From assembly GCA_004154925.1 (NCBI GenBank), contig QJNS01000007.1:614729-678728 (forward strand): a stretch of DNA of 64,000 bases, written 5' to 3'. Under the pieces are notes generated by a model. It saw nothing but the letters and a program-made list of their open reading frames with translations, was not told where the DNA came from and made no database searches. Origin of the DNA: Monosporascus cannonballus (lineage: Eukaryota; Ascomycota; Sordariomycetes; Xylariales). The translations under genes were made by a program, and so were the position numbers. The stretch's first letter is position 1. The number at the start of each line of letters is the position of its first letter. Below are positions 50,521 through 63,359 of this stretch, one piece after another.

Positions 50521-53500
50521 TAGGGTTTTTGGCAAATTCCTAAATATTTTCGGAATCCGGACATCTTTTGTATTTAATTAAATACTAGGTTAATCCATTT
50601 TGTTTTCGTATATTAAATATTTTTTATATTTCGTATATTTATTCGTTTTTTACTTTTATGTCGTTTTATACCGTATGCACCTTAATTATATCTGCTGTTA
50701 ATTCGAATAACGAAATATAAAAACATAAATAAGACTGAACCTTTAGTAAATATTCCAATTAATAATTATATTCTAAGTTTTTTTGGCGATTTTGTATAAA
50801 GCAATATCTTTGAAATTCAGTTCTTTGTTAAGTCGTTTTATTGAAATATTTTTGTGGCAAAAAAAATTATTTCCCTTTTTTCGAAAATTAATCCTTTTGA
50901 CTTTTTTTATTTATAATATTTGTTTATTTCGTTATATACGAATTTTAATCCCGTTTTTATTTCTTAATTTAATTATTGTTACTATTTTAACGTAAGGATC
51001 ATTTTAATATTAATCGGACCGTCGTTACGTACTTTTCTGTAAATATTTGGAATAAAACCAATATTTACGTTTATAGGTATTATGTTAATGCTTTTGTAAT
51101 AATTAATGTTATAAGCTAATTATGCATTTAGTAATTTTTCAATTAATTATTTTGTTCGTAATTAATATAATATCGTAACTAGATTTTTAAGATTTAATTA
51201 GTTCGTTCCGTTTATTTATCCGTTTAACGTTTAAATATATTAAATAATTTGTAATTTAAGTTTATTTACGTTATAAGGCCTTATAAAAGATTTGATACAA
51301 ATATCGATTTTTTATTTAATATAAGTTTTATTAATAATCTATATATATTAATAATGTATTTGAAAAAGATATATGTTATTTGTTCGGCATTTATATCCTC
51401 GTAATATGGTTAAAAATAAGAGAATTTTGTAACTGAAATTAGAATTACGAAAATACTGTCGTAATATATTTTTATAATTGAATCTTTTGATATAAAAAGT
51501 TTAATAATAAAGTTAAATATGACTAAATATTATGGTCGTTTTATAACTAACAATAATTATAATTTTCAATGGAGTTTATATCGTCGAACTTTCGGTTTAA
51601 CGTAAATATCGTATTGCCGCATATTCTTTTGTACCGTTAATTTTATTTTAAGTAAAAAATATAGGCATTAAAATCGTTTTAAGGTTTTATAAATTCTTAG
51701 ATGTCCATATAATTAATATTCGTATATATTTCGTATTAAATTCTTTTAATATTATTTTAAAATTTGTAATTTATTTATTTTTTAATATTTTAAAAAAATC
51801 ATTATTATATTATTAAATTTTTCGATATATATGAAAGGGTACTGTCCGAATTATCGTAATTTAGTATGGGCGTAAATATCCTTATATAATAATATTAAAA
51901 AATATGTGGTTAATTTTGATTAATCTTTTTTCAAAGTTTGATCGTTTGCTTAAAGTATTTGTTTTGTTATTTTTTGAACCTTTTCTGTAAATAATAACGA
52001 AATCGAAATTCGTTAATTTTTCTGCATAACGAAATTATCGTTTTATAAATTTTTTAATCGTAGTAAATCGGGTAAATTTTTGATGATCCGTATAAACCTT
52101 AATTTGGTATAAGTTTTCTTTTAGGAAATATTTAAACTTTTGAAATGTTATAATATTGGATATAAATTCGTTATCCGAAATACCCTTATTAAGCTCGGTT
52201 TTTTTTTAATTTATACGAAAAAAATATACTAAGGTATAATTTGCCTTAATTATTTCGTTTTTCGATTATTACGTTTAACGCGTAATCCGAAATATCGGTT
52301 TTTAGTTTTACAAAACGGTTTAAATCGTACATAATTAATATTAACTGGTTAATAATCGCATCCTTAATAATTTGAAACGTTTTTTTCGTATCTGGCGTTT
52401 ATTTAACTTTTTTTATAAGGTTCGTTATAAATATAGTTATTTTATTAAAGTTTCGAATAAACTTCCTATAATTGTTAGCGAATCCTAAAAATATTTGTAT
52501 TTCCTTAATTATCGTTCGCGTTTGCCATTTTATGATTGCAGCGATTTTCTTAAAGTGTATCCTAATATATCTTAAAGTAATAATATGTCCCAAATATTCC
52601 ATTTCTTATACGTAAAATTAATTCTTTTTTGTCTTAATAAATAACTTTACCTTTTATAAAAGTTAAGAAATTTTATAAACGTATCCTATATATGCTTTTT
52701 CCGTTTTTAAAAAAATAAAAATGTTGCCGAAATAATAAACGACGAAAATATTAAGGTATTTTCGGAATATATAATTTATTATGTATTAAAAAATTATTAA
52801 CGTATTCGTGAATCCTATTAATATAATCAAATATTTAAATAATCCGTATTTCGTTTTAAAAGTTATTTTTTATTCGTATTCTTTTTTAATTTTAATAAGG
52901 TTATATCCGTTTTTGAGATCGAATACGGTAAACCATTTAACTTCGTAAAATCGATCTTTTATTTTCGTAATTAAAAATAATGGTATTCGATTTTTAATAA
53001 GAAAATTATTCAATTGTCGATAATTAACCATAAATTATAATTTTTTATTTTTCTTAAATACGATAAATATTAGGTAATTTACTAATAATTTCGAAGGTCG
53101 AATTTATCCTTTTTGTAATCGATTTTTTAGGTATTTTCTGGAAATACGTAACTTATTTTTATTATGATTATAAATAGGATAAAATTTCGGCGAAGACTTT
53201 TCCTTAAGGATTAGTTCATAATTTTATTCGCTATATTCTAATAACTTTGTATCAAGTTTCTTTGTGAAAAGCTGCTTATATTTGTAGTATTATAGTAATA
53301 TATTGGTTAAATCTTCTTATTTGTAACGCTGTTATTATTTTATATTATTATTTAATTACTTTAATTTAATTTTGATAATAATAATAATACGTTTTATTTT
53401 CTTATATTTAATCCTTTTTTGTTTTTTGTTTCTTTAACTGGTAAGAATTTGTCGTATCTTTATGTTTGTATTTATCGCTATTATCGATTGAGTATTAAGA

Positions 53501-54620
53501 TTTTAATTTTCTTTTTTTTATTTATTAATGGAATATAAGGCCAATTTTACCTGGCCAGTCCCGTTATTAACTAAAATTTTGTACTAGCATATCTATGGTA
53601 ATCTTAAGATTATATCGTAATTTTTAAATAAAACGATATCGAAATTAATTATTTGGTATCGTACTTAAATAAAAATCTCAAAATAATTAATTTTGCGTAA
53701 AATTTTTCTGTTATCGTAAATAAATTCCTAAATTTCGGTATTCGTCGTTATGTACGGTTTTAGCTTATATTTTTATGGTAATTTAAACTTATTAACCATA
53801 TTTGGCGTAATATAATTTCCGCCTAAAATTCCGTAATTTATTGTTGCGATATCTTAATACGTTCCGATTCGTATATCCGAAGTAATAAGATTATTAACGG
53901 CTTTTATCGTTACATTTAAAGCCTTTTTTAGGAATTTTTTTTCAACTTTTCTTGGTTTCGTTATTTTATTGTTTTTTTATAGGTAACTTTTTTTTTCTAA
54001 TTTCTGTTTAAGTCTATTAAGTTTTGTTTATATTTTTTCGTTTAACGCGTTAAATTACTATATTTGTCGTTATTGCCGGCGTACTGTTCCTTCGAATTAC
54101 ATTAATTGTTCTTAGCTTTTTTACAGTTTTTTTCCTTATCGAATAAATTATTTTCTTATATTTGTAATTATATCGTATTATATTTATTTTAATTATCGTT
54201 TTAGAGCTTTTTCATAAATTAACGTATTTTTTCCTTAATAACCTTTTTTTCGTAAAGGTTTATATTAAATGCCAATTAAAAATAAAAATCCGTAATAATC
54301 TTTTGGCAGTATTATTTTATTATATGCTAAATTAATTTTTTTTTACCTTTAATAATTATATTATTAAAAATAACAACTAAGGTTTTTTATAGGTATTATT
54401 TTTTTTTAGGCCAGCTTTTTGTTTCGACTAATTATTAAATATTTCTTAGGGCTATATATCGAAAATACTAATATTATTATTTATTATTTTTATTATTTCT
54501 TATATAGTTCAGAAAATCGAATCCTCTATAATACATACAAATAATTCGCCCGTAAATGTATTATTTCCATTGTTCGTAATCGGAATATTCTCGTCGTCGA
54601 CAATATATAACGTATATTCT
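50510..54620 (-). pseudogene. Gag C-terminus and Pol of element G (broken)
   Basis: Minus strand. The Gag tail runs from 54620, followed by the protease around 53550-53860 and RT at about 52600-53000. The RT active site, YLDD in relatives, is YFGN here (52723-52734). The link to RNase H is readable as EYLGHIITLRYIRIHFKKIA and FLGFANNYRKFIRNF (52440-52602). In the integrase core (about 51400-51750) the first Asp is lost (VILISVTKF). The chromodomain is at 50515-50645 (YEIQKIF, YLIKYK, NSE-type end). It is inactive in at least two catalytic sites. Confidence 0.85.
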
Positions 54621-55007
54621 TGTGACGGCTAGGCTAATTAACCAACTATTAAACCTAAGTCGACAGGTTTATGTTAATAAAAATATCGTAGGATTCTAAG
54701 CAATAAATACAGTATTATATTACGTCTCGTAATACCAAAGGCGTTTTGGGTAACGAACAATTATTGTAAATTAATATTATTTAATTATAAAAAATAATTA
54801 AGGTTATATATTTTTCTTATTTTTACGTACTTAATGATTATTAACTGAACAGTATTAATTACTGTGTTTAGTAATATTTAACTGGATAATTACTTAATTA
54901 TATTTAGTAATTTACGATTAAATATTAATTACATAACTTGACTTATTTAAGTTTTATTTCGGTTAAGGCTGACCGTTTCCGAGACCTAAACCTATTAAGT
55001 TGTAATA
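54621..55007 (-). repeat. 3' LTR of element F
   Basis: It starts TGTGACGGCTAGGC and ends GTTGTAATA. Its U3 cassette of ATTAATTACTG/TTTAGTAAT words differs from those of G, C and D. Confidence 0.94.
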
Positions 55008-55247
55008 TAATTTTCCCTTCCGTTAATTTTTGTTCCGAAAATTTCTTTTTTTGTAAGTATTACTTATTTTATAATATCCGGTCGTATTATTAAACCTTAT
55101 CGTCAGGATTTATTTTCGACCGTTTATCGTCAAAACCTTTTTTTTATTTTTAAAAAGTTTAGTTTTAAAGTTATGTTATATACTTTATGCTTTTCTAAGG
55201 GGTAAAAATATGAAATAATAGAAAATGTTTTTAAATACAAGGCTTAC

Positions 55248-55679
55248 GTAAAACGCGGTTCCCCTTATGACGGGAACGGCGTTCCGCTTTTTTTGTTAAA
55301 AAATATTCGCGCCGAAAATTAACGGTTCGAACGTAAAAAAACGTTCGCCGAAAAACATTTTCTTAAGCTTTAAAAACGTTATTAATAACAAATAAATAAA
55401 GCCATTATTCGTTTAATCCGTTTACGTAAGTAAAAGGCTTTTTTTCGTTCTAAAGGTATAAAAATAATTTAATAAGAATTTTAGTTTTTGGAAGAACTGG
55501 AAAAATAAAAGGGTTAAAAATAGGTTTCCGTAGAGGCCTTTGCCGCCGTTTTGTCCCTACCTTTTAAGTTTTTCGATTGGTTTACTTTTTCCGTATTTAA
55601 GGTTATTAATTAGGATACCGTTATCGCTGGCGCTCCCGATATTATTAGTAAAAATTCTTTAATAGGCGTTAAACGTTAA
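55248..55679 (+). pseudogene. Antisense accessory gene of element F (coiled-coil type)
   Basis: One plus-strand frame of about 143 codons. It runs through GSPYDGNGVPLFLLKNIRAE, then RFERKKTFAEKHFLKL, INKAIIRLIRLRK, FLEELEK, VSVEAFAAVLSLPFKFFDWF, and DTVIAGAPDIISKNSLIGVK, ending in tandem stops at 55677-55682. All internal stops are TAA/TAG. It sits 240 bp inside the 3' LTR, opposite to pol. It is the best copy of the A/C/F/G version. Function unknown. Confidence 0.66.
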
Positions 55680-58600
55680 TAAGATTTTTGGCGGGTTCCC
55701 AAATATTTTCGGAATTTAGGTATTTTTTCCATTTAATTAGATACTGGGTAAATTTATTTTGTTTCCGTATATGGAAAATTTTTTCCACCTTACATATTTT
55801 TTTATTTTTTACTTTTACGTTATTTTATGCCGTACGTATTTTGATTATATTTGCCATTAATTTAAATAAGGAAATATGAAAAATTGGATAAAGTTTAACC
55901 TTTAGTAAAAATTGTAATTAATAATTATTTTCTGAAATTCTGTTAACGATTTTATATAAATTAATATATTTGAAATTGAATTTTTTATTAGGTTTTTTTA
56001 TTTGAATGTTTTTGGTAATAAGGTAAACTATATTTCTTTTCGAAAATCAATTTTTTTAATTTTTTTTGGTTATAATATTTACTTATTTGGTTCCGTACGA
56101 ATTCTAATTTTATTTTTATTTTCTAATATAATTATCGTAATTATTTTAATATAAAAATTATTTTGACATTAATTGGACCGTTATTACGCGTTTCCTTATA
56201 AACTTTTGAAATAAAGCCAAAATTCGCATTAATTAATATTATTTTAATGTTTTCGTAATAACTAATATTATAAATTAATTAAGTAATAAGTAACTTTTTA
56301 ACCCAATTATTTTGTTCGTAAGTAACGTCATATTATAAATATGTTTTTAATATTTAATTTAATCGTTTTATTTATCCGTCCGTTTATAGTTTAAATATAT
56401 TAAATAATTTATGGTTTAGGCCGATTTATATTATAAGGCTTTATTAAAACTTAAATATAAATATCGAACCTTTATTTAAAATAATTTCCATTAATAATCC
56501 ATATATGTTAAAAATATATTTAAAGAAAATATATATTATTTGTTTTACGTCCGTATCCTTATAATATGGTAAAAAGTAAGAAAATTTCGTAAACCGATCG
56601 ACGATAACGAAAATATTATCGTAATATATTTTTGTCGCTAAATCCTTTAACATAACAAATTTAGTAATAAAATCGAATATAACTAAATACCATAATCGTT
56701 TTACGATTAATAATAATTATAATTTTCCATATGGTTTATATTATCGGGCCTTTATTTTAATGCAAATATCGTATTATTATATAACTTTTTATATTATTAA
56801 TTTTATTTTAAGAAAGGAATATATGCGTTAAAGCTGTTTTAGGGTTTTATAGATCCTTGGATGTTTATATAATAAATATTTATATATATTTCGTACTAAA
56901 TCCTTTTAATATTTTTTTAAAACTTATATCTTATTTATTTTTTAATTTTTTAGAAAATTATTATTATATTATTAAATTTTCTAATATATATCAAAAGGTA
57001 TTACCCGAATTATCGTAATTTGTTATAAGCGTAAATATCCTTTTGTAATAATATCGAAAATTATGTAAGTAATTTTAATTAATTTTTTTTAAGGTTTGGT
57101 CGTTTATTTAAGGCGTCCGTTTTACCGTTTTCTAAACCCTTTTTATGGATAATAACGAAATCGAAGTTTGCTAACTTTTCTGCGTATTGTAATTATCGTC
57201 CTATAAGTTCTCAGGTCGTAATAAATTGGGTAAAATTTTGATAATCCGTATAAACCTTAACCTAATATAAATTTCCTTTTAAGAAATATCTGATTTTACG
57301 GAACGCCATAATAATAATTATAAACTTTTTATCTGGAATACTATAATTAAATTCGGTTCCTTTTAATTTATATAAAAGAAACGCAATAAGATGCAATTTG
57401 CCTTAATTATTTCGTTATCCAATCATTACGCCTAATACGTAATCCGAAAAATCAATTTTTATCTTTACGGGGTATACTAGGTCGTACATAATTAATATTA
57501 ACTTATTAGTAATCACATCTTTAATTTTTTAAAACGTTTTTTCCGCCTTTAATATTTATATAAATTTTTTTTTAATAAAATTCATTAGGGGTATGGTTAT
57601 TTTGTTAAAATTTCGGATAAATTTCTTATAGTAATTAACGAATCCAAAAATACCTGTACCTCCTTAATTATTATTAACGTTTGCCATTTTGTAACTGCAG
57701 CGATTTTCTTAAAATCCATCCTAATATATCCTGGGGTGATAATATGTTCCAGATATTTTATTTTTTACTTATGGAATTAACTTTTCTTTACGTTAATTAA
57801 TAATTTAATATCTTATAAAACTTAAAGAATTTTATGAACGTATTTTGCATATATTTTTTTTATCTTTAAGAAAATAAGAATATTATTAAAGTAATATATA
57901 ATAAAAACGTCGAGGTACTTCCGTAATACATAATTTATTATTCGTTAAAAAGTTATTAATACGTTCGTAAGTCCTATTAACGTAATTAAGTATTTAAATA
58001 ATTTGTATTTTATTTTAAAGGTTATTTTTTATTCGTATTTTTTCTTAATTCTAATAAAGTTATATTTATCTTTAAGATCGAATATTATAAATTATTTGGC
58101 TCCATAAAATCGGTCTTTTATTTTTGTAATCAGGGGCAATAATATTTAATCTTTAATAATAACCTTATTAAATTATCGGTAATTAATTATAAATCGTAAC
58201 TTTTTATTTTTCTTAAGTACAAAAAATATAAGGTATTTTACCGGTAACTTTAAACATCGAATCCATTTTTTATAACCAATTTTCCAGGTATTCCCGGAAA
58301 ACGTATAATTCGTTTTTGCTAAGGTTATAAATAAGGTAAAACTTCGTTAAAAAACCCTTTTTAAAAATAATTTCGTAATTTTATTTATTATGTTCTAATA
58401 ATTTCGTATCCAGTTTTTTTTTAAAAAACTACTTATATTTGTAATATTATAATAATATATTAATTAAATCTTTTAATTCTTAAAGTTATTATTCTAAATC
58501 GTTATTTAATTGCCGTAATTTTGCTTTAATAATAATAATAATACGTCGTATTTTTTTAATATTTATTCTTTTTTTTATGTTTTATTCCTTTAAGTAATAA

Positions 58601-59900
58601 AATATTTATCGTTTTTTTATGCTTATATTTATCGTTATTTTCGATTAAATATTAAGATTTTATTTTTTTAAATCTTATTTGTTAATAAGGTATAAAGTAA
58701 ATTTTATCTGGCTAATCCTTCCGTCGATTAAGGCCTTATATTAATATATCTATAATTTTCCTAAAATCATATCGTAATTCCCAAATAAAACGATATCGAA
58801 ATTAACCGTTTGGTATCGTTTTTTAATAAAGATTTCGAAGTGATTAATTTCGCATAAAATCTTTCCGTTATTATAGGCGAAATCCTGACCTTCGGCGTTC
58901 GTCGCTATATAAGGTTTTATTTTATATTTCCATAATAATTTAAATTTATTAATTACATTTAGTACAATATAATTTCCGCCTAAAGTTCCGTAATTTACTA
59001 TTACGGTATACTAATACGTTCCGATTCGTATATCCAAAATAATAAAATTATTAACGGCTTTTATTATTACGTTTAAAACTTTTTTTAAGAATTTATTTTA
59101 ATTTCTTTAAGTTTCGTTATCCTGCAACTTTTTTATAGGTAATTTTCGTTTTTTAATTCCTTTTCGAATTTGTTAAACCTTATTTATATTTTTTTATATA
59201 ACGCGTTAAGTTATTATATCTGTTATTCTTATCGGCGTACTATGCCTTCGAATTATATTAATTATTCCTAATTTTATTAAATTCTTTTTCCTTATTAGGT
59301 AAATTATTCCTTAATATGGCGTATGGTTTCTTATTAAACCTTATTTCTTTCCCATTAAAGGTCTTATATAAATCGTTAAATTTCTTTTTTTAAAATTTAT
59401 CGTTTATCGGGATTTATAATAAATATTAATTAAAAATAAAAATCTGTAATAACCTTTTAATAATACTTTTCTACAGTATGCTAAATTAACTCCTTTTTTA
59501 TCTAATAATTATACTATTCATAATAACAAAAGGGATCTTTTTACGGGTACCATTTTCCTTTAAACCAACTTTTTATTACTGCCAGCTAAAAAAAAATTAT
59601 TTTTAAAGGTTATAAATCGAAAATATTAATATTATTATTTATTGTTTTTGTTTTCTCCCGTTTTATTAGGAAAATAGAATTTTTTATAATATATATAAGT
59701 AATCTTATTATAAATATGTTATTTCCATTTTTCGTAAATAAAGTAATTTTATTTTTTGTAATAAATAACATATATCTTACTGTATTAATTAAAGGTTTTA
59801 AAACAAACTTTCTTTATTTAACCTTAATATTCCTTTAATTATTCTTTAAAAATATTCCGTTATTCCTTAATTATTTATTAAACCAAATTTCTGGCTTCTT
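55669..59900 (-). pseudogene. Pol of element F: protease to chromodomain (broken)
   Basis: Minus strand. Protease lies at about 58700-59010. RT has the active site changed from YLDD to YFNN (57882-57893), both Asp now Asn. The integrase core is readable at 56444-56653 (IFVIVDRFTKFSYFLPYY) with the first Asp kept and the second changed to Asn (IILNKGSIF). The chromodomain (55675-55800) is unusually good: YLIKWKKYLNSENIWEPAKN with both Trp kept. It ends at or beyond 55669 and overlaps the accessory frame tail to tail. Confidence 0.85.
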
Positions 59901-59949
59901 GTATTCCTTATTAAATTTTTTATTACGGTAAACCTGGTATATATTTAAA

Positions 59950-61130
59950 CCAAATCATATTAATAGATTTTTCGTTTTTTTAATTTTCCTTAGGTTATTT
60001 TTCGGATATAAGCTTCCAGTTATTCCGTTATGGTTTTTTGGGTAAAAGGTATTTATAAACCTTATGCCTTTTTTTTCCGCAATTATAATATTTGATTTGG
60101 CTTTAATTTTTCTTATAGGTAACTTTTAATTTTATAAGGCCTGGTTTAATGCCATAAAAAATGTTATTACGCCGAAAAATGCTGGTATTAACCGTATATC
60201 GGAATTTATTATTATTTTTTCCTTTAGTTCTTTTAATACGCCAGGCATATTGCCAGTTATTAATTTTAACTATTATAACGATATAATCCGACAAATAATT
60301 AGGCCGGTTAAATTTAAAAAGCTTTTTTTATATTTCTTTTTTCAGGTTATCGAAAAATTTAGCTATTAATATTTTTTATCCCCAATTTAACTTGGATATT
60401 AACTGAATTAATACGTTACCGTATTTAAATATTAATCTTTTTTATCATAATTATTAAATTTACATTTCGGCTTTTATTTTTTCGTTTATTATTCCGAAAA
60501 CCTTTATTAATATTTATTCGAATTATTTATAATTATTATATATTTATATTATTTCCGGATTACGTTTTTCGACTAGCAAAGTAACGTATTTTCTTATAGC
60601 CGGCTTAAACCAAATAATTACGTTTCCGGTAAATCGTTTAATTACAAACTTAATTCGTACAATAAACGTAATAAATTAAATAGGAAAATATCTGAAATAC
60701 GTTCGGTATTAGGTTAAAAATAATTATAATTTAATCGAAATTCCATTAAAAGATTCTGGCTTGGAAAATTTAAAATTCTTTTTTAATTCCTTAGTGGAAT
60801 TTAACTAAATAACCTGATTCGACCGAAAGGGCTTTTTAGTTTCGGAAGTTTTTCTTTTTTCCTTAAGCTTTTTATAAACGGCTTAAAGGAACGTCGTAAG
60901 GTCGTTTTTGTTTTATTCCAACTAAAAAATACGTTCGTTTATAGCATCCAGATGTCGAAAAACGTTTTTTCGAAAAAGGCGAAATTATTTTTCCTTTTTT
61001 TCGGATTCCATTCCGGTATTAAGATTTTTAGGAATCTGGTAAATAAGCTATTCGGGTTATTTATTAATAAATATAATATCGGCAGTATTACTTAAAATTT
61101 AACGGTATTATTAAATAAAAACTTATAACG
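59950..61130 (-). pseudogene. Gag of element F (broken)
   Basis: Minus-strand Gag, similar to J and G. The knuckle near 60065-60105 begins KYYNC-GKKG and then loses register by one base relative to C and A. The frame at 60103-60294 is a fragment in this area and is not a separate gene. Confidence 0.7.
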
Positions 61131-61517
61131 TATAACGGCTAAATTAATTAATTAATTATTAAACCTAAGTCGACGGGTTTATATTAACAGGAATATCGTA
61201 GGATTTTAAGCAATAAATATAATATTATATTATATTTCGTAATATTAAAGGCGTTTTAAATAACGAATTATTATTGCAAATTAATATTATCTAATTATAA
61301 AAAATAATTAAAATTATATACTTTTCTTATTTTTACGTATTTAATAATTATTAATTAAGTAATACTAATTACTGCGTTTAACGATACTTAATTAAGCAAT
61401 TATTTAATTATGTTCAGTAATTTCCAACTAAGCATTAGTTACGTAACTCGACCCACTTAGGTCCTGTTTCGGTTAAGGCTGACCGTTTCCAAGACCTGAG
61501 CCTGTCAGGTCGTAACA
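61131..61517 (-). repeat. 5' LTR of element F
   Basis: It starts TATAACGGCTAAAT and ends CAGGTCGTAACA, directly followed by the ATTCT duplicate. Confidence 0.94.
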
Positions 61518-61522
61518 ATTCT

Positions 61523-62890
61523 GCCGTATAAATTGAAGGTTCCAGGACAAACTTTTCTTATTTAATTCTGGTATTTGCGTAATTATCCTTATAATGCTTT
61601 TTGTTATATTTGCGAGACTTCTTAAACTAGCTTCCTGGGTTTTCGCATTTTTCGTCGAATATTTTGTCGTAATGGCCCTTATTAAACCTTTCGCCATAAG
61701 AGGTCTAGTACGTATTTAAATCGAATTATATTAATAGATTTACTCCCGTATTTCTGATTTTTTTTGGATTGTTTTTCGGATTCAAATTTCTAGTTATCCT
61801 GATGGGGTTTTTTAGGTACTTTGTATTATGTTATCTTGTGCCCTATTTTGTTATAATTGTAATATTTGGTCTAATTTTAATGCATGTTATAAATAACTCC
61901 TAATTCCATAAATTCTGGTTCCATATCGTACAAATATTATTATGTCGAAAAACGCTAGTATTAACCGTATATCGGAGTTTGTTATTATGTTTTCCTCTGA
62001 TACCTTTAATACGCTCTATGTATTATCGATCGTTAATTTTAATTATTATAATGAACTAATTTAACAAATAATTAGGCCGATCAAATTAAAAAAAAGATTT
62101 ATAATTTTTTTCAGGCCGTCGAAAAACTTAGCCATTAATATTTTTGTCCTTAATTTAGCTTGGCAGTTAGCTAAACCAGCGTACTGCGGTAACTAGATAC
62201 TGATCTTTTTTATCGTAATTATTAAATTTGTAATTCGGCTTTTAATTTTTCGTTTATTATTTCCCCAATTTTTATTAGTATTCATTCGCGTTATTTGTAA
62301 TTACTATAAATTCGTATGATTTTCGGGTTTTGTTTTTCGATTAGACAAATAATATATTTTCTTATAATAGGTTTAAATGAAATAATTACGTTTTCGGTAA
62401 ATCGTTTAACGGCAAATTTGATTCGTATAATAGGTATAATAAATCGAATAGGAAAATATCCGAAATATATTTTGTATTAAATTAAGAATAATTATAATTT
62501 AATCCACGTCTCGTCGTAAAGTTCTTGTTTAGAAAATTTAAGGATTTTTTCTAGTTCCTTAATAAAGTTTAGCTAAATAATCTACTTTATTCGAAAAGGT
62601 TTCCTGGTTTTAAGAGCTTTTTTTTCTTAAATTTGTTATAAGTAATTTAAAAAAACGTCGTAAGATCGTTAATTATTTTTCTTAAGCTGGATAATACGTT
62701 TATTTATGGCATCCAAACATCGCAAAACTTCTTTGCGAAAAAGGCGAGTCTTTTTCTTTTTTTCCCTCAGATTCCATTTTAATATCCGGGTAATTAAGAA
62801 TCTGGGAAGTAAGTTGTTCGAGTTGCTTGCTGGTAAATATATCATTAATAATATTATTCAAAGTTTAATAGTATTATGAAATAAAAGTTT
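61523..62890 (-). pseudogene. Gag of element G, N-terminal part with knuckle
   Basis: Minus-strand Gag. The knuckle at 61823-61864 reads YYNY-NKIGH-KIT, a stop, Y: the histidine is kept but the cysteines have become tyrosine. The C-terminal part lies beyond F, at 53870-54620. The frame at 61473-61697 crosses the F LTR and is not a gene. Confidence 0.72.
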
Positions 62891-62896
62891 GTAACA

Positions 62897-63274
62897 TATA
62901 ACGGTTAAGGGTTTAACCAATTATTAAACCTCAGTTGTACGGGTTTATGTTAGCAGAAATATCGTAAAAATCTGAATAATAAATATAGTAACCGTTTTAC
63001 GTTTCGTAATATTAAGAGTACTTTAGGTAACCATATTATATTATAAGCTGAAGTTATTTAAATTATGGATCTAATAATCGTATATATATTAGTTCTTATT
63101 ATTATTGCTTATTTCTGCTTGATTGTACTTAGCGAATTCTTGTTAAATAGTTACTTAGTGCTGATTAATTATGTTTAGCAGATTTTTGCTAAGCATTTAT
63201 CACGTGACCCGGGAAGTGGTCCGTATTATCCTTGCTAACCGTTTCCGGAGGCCAGAGCCTGTCAGGTCGTAACA
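62897..63274 (-). repeat. 5' LTR of element G
   Basis: It starts TATAACGGTTAAGG and ends CAGGTCGTAACA. It has the same U3 repeats as its partner and the same length. Confidence 0.92.
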
Positions 63275-63359
63275 ATTAATTAACATTTTACGACAGTTTT
63301 GTAAATAGAAAAAAGTCCGGCTAATGTTAAATAATTAATTAAAGCCTTTTATTAGTACA
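63275..63359 (+). repeat. LTR I, second part
   Basis: TTACGACAGTTTTGT (from 63289) and the following bases align without gaps to the last ~75 bp of other LTRs (TTACGATACTCCTGT in A/C types) and end GTACA. The next bases, GCTATAAATTTTTATTTAA, match the post-LTR leader of A and C, showing this is the 5' LTR of a plus-strand element. Confidence 0.75.

Larger units (their letters stand above)
54621..61517 (-). mobile_element. Complete LTR retrotransposon F (Gypsy, chromovirus), nested in G
   Basis: LTRs of 387 bp each (54621-55007 and 61131-61517), perfect target duplication ATTCT (54616-54620 and 61518-61522), total 6,897 bp. Minus orientation. The complement of 55010-55020 is a polypurine tract at the 3' LTR. 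Rejoining the flanks at ATTCT gives a continuous G Gag matching 1230-1290 in J. RIP-degraded. Confidence 0.96.
42165..63274 (-). mobile_element. LTR retrotransposon G, complete but carrying nested H and F
   Basis: LTRs of equal length (378 bp: 42165-42542 and 62897-63274) bound it. Target duplication is ATTTA/ATTAA, one mismatch. Subtracting H plus its duplicate and F plus its duplicate leaves about 6,920 bp, the size of related elements. Orientation is minus: gag at the right, accessory frame at the left on the plus strand. It is inserted in LTR I and RIP-degraded. Confidence 0.92.

Noticed and set aside
61473..61697. 74-residue minus frame, at first sight a possible gene
   Set aside because: Spans the junction between the F LTR and the G gag, so it was created by the insertion.
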